Part shown: positions 1 to 5,593 of the stretch, piece by piece
Numbering within the stretch: the stretch's first letter is position 1
Layout of the letters: the number at the start of each line of letters is the position of its first letter
Assembly (NCBI GenBank): GCA_964420455.1
Contig: CAYQTO010000140.1
Location: forward strand, 1 to 10,048
Direction of reading: 5' to 3'
Length of the DNA stretch: 10,048 nucleotides
Source: CAYQTO01 sp964420455
GTDB lineage: Bacteria > Sumerlaeota > Sumerlaeia > SLMS01
Notes under the pieces: generated by a model
Seen by the model: only the letters and a program-made list of their open reading frames with translations
Database searches by the model: none
What the model was told of the DNA's origin: nothing
Program-made: the position numbers and the translations under genes

Positions 1-222
1 GTGGAGGGGTCGTTCCGGCGGGGGGACATCGTGCGCGTGCGCAACGGAGTTGGGGGGGCGTTGGCGCAGGGGCTGGTGAACTTCTCGTCGGAGGAGATGG
101 CGCGGATCGTCCGCTGCAAGGCGGAGGACGTGCGGCGGCTGGTGCCGGATGCGGACGGGTCGGAGGCGATCCACCGGAACAACCTGGTGCTGATGGAGCT
201 GGCGACGACCCGCGGCCGGTGA
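1..222 (+). CDS. proB: Glutamate 5-kinase, C-terminal PUA domain (5'-truncated)
   Basis: The window opens inside this gene; only the last 73 codons are present, ending at TGA 220-222. The GTG at position 1 is probably an internal valine and not the start. The residues match the RNA-binding-like PUA domain that closes bacterial ProB: an F-x-R-G-D-x-V opening, then GLVNFSSEEM (the 'GL-x-N-Y/F-S-S' PUA signature), and near the end the IHRNNLVLM segment, which corresponds to the 'hRDN/hRDD-(l/m)' end of the family. ProB phosphorylates glutamate as the first step of proline synthesis in the cytoplasm, and its kinase domain would lie left of the window. A PUA domain alone could belong to another enzyme, but the spacing and end motif fit ProB best. 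It converges on miaB with a 30-base gap. Confidence 0.85.
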   Translation: MEGSFRRGDIVRVRNGVGGALAQGLVNFSSEEMARIVRCKAEDVRRLVPDADGSEAIHRNNLVLMELATTRGR

Positions 223-233
223 GGACCGCGACG

Positions 234-247
234 TGTCTATAAAGACA
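234..247. terminator. Small AT-loop hairpin between convergent proB and miaB (weak)
   Basis: TGTCT (234-238), loop ATAA (239-242) and AGACA (243-247) form a perfect 5-bp stem, the only dyad in the 30-base gap between the two convergent genes. It has no U-tract on either strand and the stem is short, so a bidirectional terminator role is only a guess from its position. AGACAG also recurs at 255-260, overlapping the end of miaB. Confidence 0.25.
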
Positions 248-252
248 GATCG

Positions 253-1590
253 CTAGACAGTGGCGTATTCGGGCTCGCGGGTGAGGACCTCGCCCTGGAG
301 CGAGTGGGATGTGCATCCGGTGATGCGGACCTGGGCGAGGGTGCCCGCGAGGCGGGCGGGACCGCGAAAGACAGTCATCTTATCGGTGCGCGTCCGGCCC
401 TGAAGCATGCTGGGGTCTTTTCGCGCAGGCCCCTCGACGAGCACCTCGTGGATGCGGCCGATCTCGGCGGTGTTCTTCTCGAGGCTGATCGCTTCCTGCA
501 GGTCGATGAGGCGGCGGAGGCGCTCCTTCTTGGTCTTCAGGGGAACGTCGTCGGCCATGGTCTCGGCGCTGACGGTGCCGGCGCGGGGGCTGTACATGAA
601 CATGAAGGCGCTGTCGTAGCGGACCTGTTCGACAAGGCGGAGGGTGTCCTCGAATTCCTCGTCGGTCTCGCCGGGAAAGCCGACGATAATGTCGGTGCTG
701 AGGGAGTGAAGGGGGTTCTGCTCGCGGAACATGGCCACGAGCTGGTGGTAGCGGCGGATGTTGTAGGCGCGCTTCATGAGGCGGAGGATGCGGTCGTTGC
801 CGGACTGGACGGGCAGATGGAGGTTTTCCATGACCTTGGCGCAGTCGGCGACGGCGCTGATGTGGCGGTCGCGGGCGGACTTGGGGTTGGAGGTCGTATA
901 GCGGATGCGCCAGAGGCCGTCGATGGCGTCGAGGGCGTGAAGAAGATCGTGGAAGTCCTCCCGGGCCTCCGTGGAGTAGGAGTTCACGTTCTGGCCGAGG
1001 AGAGTGACCTCGCGGAAGCCCTGATCGACCATTCGGCGGACTTCGTCGACGATGTCGGCGATGGGGCGGCTGTATTCGACGCCGCGGGTCTTGGGAACGA
1101 TGCAGAAGGTGCAGCGATTGTTGCACCCATACATGATGTTGACGAAGCCCCGGAGGCGGTTCTCGCGGAGGGGGACCACGTTGACGGAGAAGGGCTTGTC
1201 GATGTCCTCGGTGGCGACGAGGCGCTGGCCATCGACGCGGTAGTTTTCGACGAGTTCGGGGAGGCGAATATAGTCCCTAGTGCCAACAACGATGTCGAGG
1301 TGGGGGATGCGTTCGAGGAGGCGGGCGCCCTGGTCCTGAGCAACGCAACCGGACATGACGACGACCATGGCGGGGTTGGCCCGCTTTGCGGCGCTCAATG
1401 ACTCGCATCGGGCGATGGCGCGGCTTTCGGCCCCTTCCCGGACGCAGCAGGTGTTGAAGATGACCACCTCGGCCTCGTGCTCGGTGGCGGCGCGGGTATA
1501 GCCCCGTTGGGCGAGGAGCGCCTCCATGATTTCCGAGTCGTGCTCGTTCATCTGACAGCCGTAGGTGATAACGTGGTAGGTGCGGCTCAT
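253..1590 (-). CDS. miaB: tRNA-2-methylthio-N6-dimethylallyladenosine synthase MiaB
   Basis: A 445-residue radical-SAM methylthiotransferase that converts i6A37 to ms2i6A37 in tRNAs reading UNN codons, using two [4Fe-4S] clusters. The N-terminal UPF0004 domain carries the three cluster ligands C12 (GCQMNEHDSE), C48 (NTCCVREGAE) and C82 (SGCVAQ). The radical-SAM CxxxCxxC is C156/C160/C163 (YGCNNRCTFC). LPVQSGND (259-266) and the IIVGFPGETDEEF segment (301-313) are strongly conserved in the family, and a TRAM domain fills about 374-438. Length is normal for MiaB. I chose ATG at 1588-1590 because MSRTYHVITYGCQMN is the standard family start and AGGA lies 9 bases upstream; the reading frame stays open 28 codons further, but that extension runs over the putative promoter. 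The N-terminal 'GCQMN' and the TRAM end favour MiaB over MtaB or RimO. Confidence 0.97.
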   Translation of the reverse strand: MSRTYHVITYGCQMNEHDSEIMEALLAQRGYTRAATEHEAEVVIFNTCCVREGAESRAIARCESLSAAKRANPAMVVVMSGCVAQDQGARLLERIPHLDIVVGTRDYIRLPELVENYRVDGQRLVATEDIDKPFSVNVVPLRENRLRGFVNIMYGCNNRCTFCIVPKTRGVEYSRPIADIVDEVRRMVDQGFREVTLLGQNVNSYSTEAREDFHDLLHALDAIDGLWRIRYTTSNPKSARDRHISAVADCAKVMENLHLPVQSGNDRILRLMKRAYNIRRYHQLVAMFREQNPLHSLSTDIIVGFPGETDEEFEDTLRLVEQVRYDSAFMFMYSPRAGTVSAETMADDVPLKTKKERLRRLIDLQEAISLEKNTAEIGRIHEVLVEGPARKDPSMLQGRTRTDKMTVFRGPARLAGTLAQVRITGCTSHSLQGEVLTREPEYATV

Positions 1591-1632
1591 TGAGGGTCCT
1601 GCGGTTGGTGTGGGCGGGCGCCGGAAGGTGTT

Positions 1633-1661
1633 CGTGTAGTTGGGGGCGGGGGCTCTGTCAA
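1633..1661 (-). promoter_or_regulatory. Candidate sigma70-type promoter of miaB
   Basis: On the minus strand a perfect TTGACA -35 box (1661 down to 1656) is followed by a 17-base C-rich spacer and a weak -10 TACACG (1638 to 1633; three of six consensus bases). Transcription would begin near 1626, giving a leader of about 36 bases that includes the AGGA ribosome site of miaB. The -35 box is convincing, the -10 box is poor. Confidence 0.5.
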
Positions 1662-1764
1662 CCGGGGGCCGCAATGGGGATGCCTCGATCGGAATCTGAA
1701 GGGATGGTCATCCTCGCCTCGAAGAAATCGACTTGCTTCTCGTGGTTCCGTCAGGGTTCTTGCT

Positions 1765-1810
1765 TGCTTTCAAATCTGGACAAAGCAGGGCATGCGGCCC
1801 GCTTCCATGC
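1765..1810. promoter_or_regulatory. Two inverted repeats upstream of the desaturase operon (possible operator)
   Basis: The 237-base divergent region 1591-1827 contains TGCTTT (1765-1770), 11 bases, AAAGCA (1782-1787), followed directly by GCATG (1790-1794), 11 bases, CATGC (1806-1810). Both dyads have the same 11-base spacer and sit 18-63 bases upstream of the GTG start, where a regulator of the desaturase operon would be expected. CTTGCTT also repeats at 1732-1738, 1759-1765 and 1763-1769. I could not find a convincing -35/-10 pair for the plus strand here. The dyads are short and could be chance. Confidence 0.25.
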
Positions 1811-1815
1811 AAACC

Positions 1816-1820
1816 AAGGA
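1816..1820 (+). promoter_or_regulatory. Ribosome binding site deciding the GTG start of the desaturase
   Basis: AAGGA at 1816-1820 lies 7 bases before GTG 1828-1830. The nearby ATG at 1821 is in another frame and directly abuts the site, so it is not the start. This fixes the desaturase start at the GTG codon. Confidence 0.7.
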
Positions 1821-1827
1821 ATGATTC

Positions 1828-2817
1828 GTGTCAACGTCTGCAACTTATCCCCGCTCCAGCCTGCTCAACAGAATGGTCAACTACCTGAACCGCCAGTACG
1901 GTCATTCGCCGGAGGGAGCCGAGGAAACATTCAGTTGGTTTCGACTGTGGCCGTTTGTGCTGATTCACGGAATGTGTCTGGGTGTCATTTGGGTGGGATG
2001 GTCCTGGCCGGCGGTGATCGTGTGCGTGCTGATGTACGTGCTGCGGATGTTCGCGATCACGGGATTCTATCACCGTTACTTCTCGCACCGGACCTTCAAG
2101 ACGAGCCGGTTCTTCCAATTTGTGTTTGCGGTCTGGGGGACGACGGCGGCGCAGCGCGGGCCTCTTTGGTGGGCGGCGCACCATCGGCACCACCATCGCC
2201 ACTCCGACAAACCTGAAGACGTTCACTCACCCCACTCCCACAGCCTGCTGTGGAGTCACATGCTGTGGATTACCGCGCCCAGTAACTCCCCGACGGAGAT
2301 GAAGGCAGTTCGCGACCTGGCAAAGTATCCCGAACTCCGGCTGCTCAACAAGTACGACGTATGGGTCCCGGTGGCCATGAGCTTCGCCATGTTCTATCTG
2401 GGAATGGCGATCTCTTACTACTTCCCCCAGTCGGGGACGAGTGCGATGCAGATGCTGATCTGGGGCTTCTTTGTCTCGACGGTGCTGCTCTTCCACGGGA
2501 CATCTCTGGTCAACTCGATGGCGCATCTGGTGGGCCGTCGTCGCTACGAGACGGGCGACCACAGCCGCAACAGCCTGCTGCTCGCCTTGCTGACGCTTGG
2601 CGAAGGGTGGCACAACAACCACCACTTCTATCCGGCATCGACGCGGCAGGGTTTTTTCTGGTATGAAATCGACATCACCTATTACGTGCTCAAAATGATG
2701 TCTTTCCTTGGCATCATCTGGGACCTGAAGCCGGTGCCCGCCCATGTGCGGGCGAACACCCGATCGGCGGGAGCGAGGGCTGATGGATACCGACCCGGTT
2801 CGCCTCTTTCAGGATAA
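1828..2817 (+). CDS. Membrane fatty acid (acyl-CoA delta-9-type) desaturase
   Basis: A 329-residue integral-membrane di-iron desaturase of the stearoyl-CoA desaturase/DesC family, which inserts a cis double bond (usually delta-9) into acyl chains using O2. All three histidine boxes are present: HRYFSH (H82-x4-H87), H119-x2-H122-H123 followed by SD (126-127), and HNNHH (H262, H265, H266) after GEGW. Hydrophobic segments at about 41-75, 95-110, 177-200 and 207-228 give the usual membrane-embedded fold with the histidines facing the cytoplasm. The GTG start is set by AAGGA 7 bases upstream. No fused cytochrome b5 is present, so a separate ferredoxin or cytochrome donor is needed. The last 25 or so residues are hydrophilic and lie partly over the start of the next gene. 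It heads a four-gene operon. Substrate (acyl-CoA, acyl-lipid or ACP) cannot be told from sequence. Confidence 0.95.
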   Translation: MSTSATYPRSSLLNRMVNYLNRQYGHSPEGAEETFSWFRLWPFVLIHGMCLGVIWVGWSWPAVIVCVLMYVLRMFAITGFYHRYFSHRTFKTSRFFQFVFAVWGTTAAQRGPLWWAAHHRHHHRHSDKPEDVHSPHSHSLLWSHMLWITAPSNSPTEMKAVRDLAKYPELRLLNKYDVWVPVAMSFAMFYLGMAISYYFPQSGTSAMQMLIWGFFVSTVLLFHGTSLVNSMAHLVGRRRYETGDHSRNSLLLALLTLGEGWHNNHHFYPASTRQGFFWYEIDITYYVLKMMSFLGIIWDLKPVPAHVRANTRSAGARADGYRPGSPLSG

Positions 2818-3202
2818 CTACAACCGGTTGTCGATCGACACGATCGACCTGGTGGACGAGATTTACGCGCCGGACGTGGTGTTCGCGGATCCGATCCACT
2901 CCTTTGAGGGGCGTGACTTGCTGAAAAAATACCTCGCGGGTCTTTACGACGGCGTGGCCCACTGCCACTTCGAGTGGGAGCCGGTGGTGCGCGAGGATGA
3001 CCGCGCGGCGGTCCCGTGGATCATGGAGGTCGAGCACGCGCGGTTTCGCAAAGGCAAGCGGGTGCGCGTGCCAGGCCTGTCGCTGATTCGGTTCGGGGAT
3101 CAGGTGACGCACCATCAGGATTACTTCGACATGGGCGCGCTGATCTACGAGCGCGTGCCCGGTCTCGGTTCGGTGATTCGCGGGATCAAGGCGCGCCTCT
3201 GA
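2783..3202 (+). CDS. NTF2/SnoaL-like small protein
   Basis: A 139-residue cytoplasmic protein with the pattern of the NTF2-like/SnoaL cone fold: an N-terminal helix ending in a YAPDVVFADPIHSFEGRD segment (27-44), then a KYLAGLYDG helix and strands carrying EWEP, WIMEVEH and RVPGLSLIRF, and a closing DYFDMGALIYERVP helix. The 'DP-x-H-x-F/-G-R' segment and the 'H-x-D-Y-(W/F)-D' end are typical of the family. No signal peptide or membrane segment. ATG at 2783 was preferred to the in-frame ATG at 2744 because GAGGG (2775-2779) and GGGAG (2768-2772) precede it and the protein start fits the family. It overlaps the desaturase by 35 bases in another frame, which implies translational coupling. Proteins of this type occur beside DUF1365/CFA-synthase clusters, with no proven reaction; a lipid-ligand or accessory role is inference. 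Confidence 0.87.
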   Translation: MDTDPVRLFQDNYNRLSIDTIDLVDEIYAPDVVFADPIHSFEGRDLLKKYLAGLYDGVAHCHFEWEPVVREDDRAAVPWIMEVEHARFRKGKRVRVPGLSLIRFGDQVTHHQDYFDMGALIYERVPGLGSVIRGIKARL

Positions 3203-3206
3203 CGGC

Positions 3207-3992
3207 ATGGCTCCTTCCCTCGCGAGCGCTGTCTATACGGGATGGATCCGCCACCGGCGCTTTGCCCCCCGGCGCAACGATTTCCGGTACCGCCTGTTCA
3301 TGATGTACCTTGATTTGGACGAGATCGACCGGGTGTTCCGGGGCCGATGGCTGTGGTCCGCGGGGCGGCCCAACGTGGCGAGCTTTCGGCGGGAGGATTA
3401 CCTCCGCCCGACGGAGGTGCCACTCGTCGAGGCCGTTCGCGACCGGGTCGAGGAGGAGACAGGGAGGCGCCCCCGTGGGCCCATCCGTTTCCTCACGCAC
3501 CTGAGGTACTTTGGCTACTGCTTCAATCCGGTGAGCTTTTACTACTGCTTCGACGAGAGGGGCGATCGCGTGGAGTCCATCGTGGCGGACATCACGAACA
3601 CGCCCTGGGGCGAGCGCCACGCGTATGTGTTGCCGGTGGAGGCGGGTGGCGGGGGAGCAACCCGTTGGCGGTGGCGCTTTCGCAAGGACTTCCACGTGTC
3701 GCCGTTCATGGGGATGGAGCAAAGCTATGACTGGCGATTCACGGCGCCGGGGCGGCGGCTGGGTGTGCACATGGTGAATTTCGAGGAGGGCAAGCAGGTG
3801 TTCGACGCAACGCTGACGATGGAACGGCGCGAGATCAGCGGCCCGCGGCTGGCGGCCTGCCTCCTGCGCCATCCGATGATGACGGCCGAGGTGGTCGGCC
3901 AGATCCACTGGCAGGCGTTGAAGCTTTGGTTGAAGAAGGTGCCGTATAGACCGCATCCGGGCAATGGCGGCCGGCGAAAGGCAGCGGCATGA
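3207..3992 (+). CDS. DUF1365 domain-containing protein
   Basis: A 261-residue protein matching DUF1365 over its length: VYTGWIRHRRFAPRRNDFRY (9-28) near the start, YFGYCFNPVSFYYCFD (101-116), the TNTPWGERHAYVL segment (130-142), KDFHVSPFMGM (160-170) and a C-terminal H-x-QALKLWLKKVPY (234-247). The biochemical role of DUF1365 is not established. In proteobacteria it is usually found next to cyclopropane-fatty-acid synthase and an FAD amine-oxidase-like protein, and it belongs to the RpoE-ChrR singlet-oxygen regulon, so a role in lipid modification is inferred. There are 4 bases between the preceding stop and ATG 3207; AAGG lies about 15 bases upstream, so its own ribosome site is weak and coupling is likely. 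The gene ends in an ATGA overlap with the next gene. Confidence 0.93.
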   Translation: MAPSLASAVYTGWIRHRRFAPRRNDFRYRLFMMYLDLDEIDRVFRGRWLWSAGRPNVASFRREDYLRPTEVPLVEAVRDRVEEETGRRPRGPIRFLTHLRYFGYCFNPVSFYYCFDERGDRVESIVADITNTPWGERHAYVLPVEAGGGGATRWRWRFRKDFHVSPFMGMEQSYDWRFTAPGRRLGVHMVNFEEGKQVFDATLTMERREISGPRLAACLLRHPMMTAEVVGQIHWQALKLWLKKVPYRPHPGNGGRRKAAA

Positions 3993-4573
3993 GCGGAGGG
4001 CGGCGGGTTCCCGGGTGGCTGGCGGCGGTGGTGAACTTCTTCGCCGTGGATATCGGCTGGGCGGCCTGCATCGTTGGGGCCGCGATGGGGATGGGATGGA
4101 TCGGAGTGGCGACCGTGGCGGGGCTGCTGGCCCTCCATGGGGCGCTGAATGGCTGGCGGCCGCCGGAGATGGCCTTCATCGCGGGGGCGAGCGCGTTCGG
4201 CTGGGTGATCGATACGGCCATGGCCGTGGCCGGGGCGTTTCACTTCCCCGGCGAGGGGGCATGGATGTATCTCTCGCCGCTGTGGATGGTGGCCCTGTGG
4301 GCAAACCTGTCGACTTCGCTGTCGACATCGCTGGGGTGGATGTCGGGACGTTACTGGGCGGCGGCGTTGTTTGGGGGGATCGGCGGACCACTGGCTTATT
4401 GGGCGGGGGGCAAGATCGGCGCGATCAGCTTCGCCGAGACGCCGGCCTACGGGGTGACGATCCTCGCGGTGACGTGGGCGGTATCCTTCACGTTCCTGGT
4501 GGTGGCGCACGACGTGTATGTGCGGCCGCACCTTGGTGGTGGGCGGGACGACGGGAAAGCCGCCGGGCGCTAG
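3989..4573 (+). CDS. DUF2878 family integral membrane protein
   Basis: A 194-residue very hydrophobic protein with about six predicted membrane helices (roughly 11-34, 36-53, 61-83, 92-116, 121-140, 154-174) and a short hydrophilic tail. The N-terminal 'VNFFAVDIGWAACI', the central GWVID (71-75), the LSPLWMVALWANL segment (95-107) and GGIGGPLAYWAGGKIGA (129-145) match DUF2878 as I recall it. Function is unknown; it is a habitual neighbour of DUF1365 in lipid-modification clusters, which supports the call. ATG 3989 overlaps the DUF1365 stop (ATGA) and AAAGG (3977-3981) lies 7 bases upstream. It is the last gene of the operon, and its TAG stop sits inside a CTAG that also holds the stop of the opposing ABC gene, leaving no room for a dedicated terminator. 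Confidence 0.87.
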   Translation: MSGGRRVPGWLAAVVNFFAVDIGWAACIVGAAMGMGWIGVATVAGLLALHGALNGWRPPEMAFIAGASAFGWVIDTAMAVAGAFHFPGEGAWMYLSPLWMVALWANLSTSLSTSLGWMSGRYWAAALFGGIGGPLAYWAGGKIGAISFAETPAYGVTILAVTWAVSFTFLVVAHDVYVRPHLGGGRDDGKAAGR

Positions 4574-5502
4574 CGCGCGGCCGACTGCTGGACGAGGTCG
4601 ATGAAGTATTCCTCGAGGCTGCGACTCTTGGACGAGGCGGTGAGGATTTCGGCGCCGTCGCGCGAGAGTTCCCCGATCGCCCTCGCATAGACGTCCAGGT
4701 CGTCGATCACCACGCGGTAGTGGTTCCCCTCGTTCTCGCAGTGCAGACCGGCGAGAGATTCGGGCAGTGCCTTGCCATCGGCGAGGCGGAACACCAGCTC
4801 GAACTGGTTGAGGGGCTTCATGAGCGAGGCAACGGGGGCCTCGGTAACGAGCTTGCCCTTGTGGATCATGATCACGCGGTCGCAGAGCGACTCGACCTCG
4901 GTCAGCTCGTGGGAACTGAAGAAGATGGTGCGTCCCTGCTCCTTGAGCTCGAGGAGAACCTCGCGGAGGTCGTGGCGGCCGACGGGATCGAGCCCGCTCG
5001 ACAGCTCGTCGAAGATGAGCAGTTCCGGTTCGGCGACGATGGCCTGGGCGATGCCGAGGCGTTGCTGCATGCCCTTGCTGAAATTCTTGAGGAGGATCTC
5101 GCCCTTTCCCTCGAGTCCGACTTTTCGGAGGAGGCCGGGAATGCGCTCGCGGAGTTGGGCGCGGGACAGGCCCTGGAGCCCGCCGTAGAGTTCGAGAAGC
5201 TCGCGGGCCTTCATGAACGGGTAGTACAGGGCAACCTCGGGCAGGTAGCCGATTCGCTGGCGGCTTTGAACGGTGCCACACGGTGCGTTGAACATCCGCA
5301 CGGTGCCACTGGTGGGGAAGAGGAAGCCCATTAGGGCCTTCATGGTGGTCGACTTGCCGGCCCCGTTGGCGCCGATGAATCCAACGGTCTCGCCGCGGTG
5401 CACCTTGAAGGAGAGGCCATTGACGGCGCGGTTCTTTTTCGCGCCCCGCCCGTAGTCCACCACCAGGTTTTCGACTTCGATCAGTGCTTCGGTTTCTGCC
5501 AT
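4570..5502 (-). CDS. ABC transporter ATP-binding protein (ABC-2/CcmA type, no permease nearby)
   Basis: A 310-residue cytoplasmic ATPase. Walker A is GANGAGKST (44-52), the Q-loop region is IGYLPE (84-89), the signature is FSKGMQQRL (141-149) in place of LSGGQ, as is normal for ABC-2 ATPases, Walker B with catalytic glutamate is LLIFDE (161-166; E166), the D-loop is SGLDPVGR (169-176) and the switch histidine is H198. Residues about 235-300 form the extra C-terminal domain common in this subfamily. ABC-2 exporters normally need a membrane permease, but none is encoded on either side in the window. ATG 5500-5502 was chosen over ATG 5538 because the domain starts right after it and AAGGTG lies about 11 bases upstream. 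It follows the hybrid kinase gene by 91 bases on the same strand, with no clear terminator between. The exported substrate cannot be inferred. Confidence 0.94.
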   Translation of the reverse strand: MAETEALIEVENLVVDYGRGAKKNRAVNGLSFKVHRGETVGFIGANGAGKSTTMKALMGFLFPTSGTVRMFNAPCGTVQSRQRIGYLPEVALYYPFMKARELLELYGGLQGLSRAQLRERIPGLLRKVGLEGKGEILLKNFSKGMQQRLGIAQAIVAEPELLIFDELSSGLDPVGRHDLREVLLELKEQGRTIFFSSHELTEVESLCDRVIMIHKGKLVTEAPVASLMKPLNQFELVFRLADGKALPESLAGLHCENEGNHYRVVIDDLDVYARAIGELSRDGAEILTASSKSRSLEEYFIDLVQQSAAR

Positions 5503-5593
5503 GGTTGGTCCATCACCTTCGGGCAGTCTCGCTTGCAATCAGGGATGGCGGTGTGGGCGGGGGGGAACAAGCGGATTCCGGTGGGTGGGGACC

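Noticed and set aside
304..1401. Plus-strand frame of 365 codons opposite miaB.
   Set aside because: Low-complexity Ala/Gly/Asp/Val composition and full overlap with a motif-complete MiaB; an antisense shadow.
1744..1788. Possible sigma70 promoter for the desaturase using TTGCTT as the -35 box.
   Set aside because: None of the three TTGCTT copies has a TATAAT-like hexamer 16-18 bases downstream.
3725..5281. Minus-strand frame of 518 codons across DUF1365, DUF2878 and part of the ABC gene.
   Set aside because: Arg/Pro-rich composition without any motif, spanning three genes with family matches in other frames.
3964..5334. Plus-strand frame of 456 codons overlapping DUF2878 and antisense to the ABC gene.
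   Set aside because: No recognisable domain; the DUF2878 frame and the ABC Walker motifs explain this DNA.
5503..5593. Possible terminator or promoter between the kinase and ABC genes.
   Set aside because: The 91 bases hold G/C runs but no stem with a T-run and no convincing -35/-10 pair, so I call neither.
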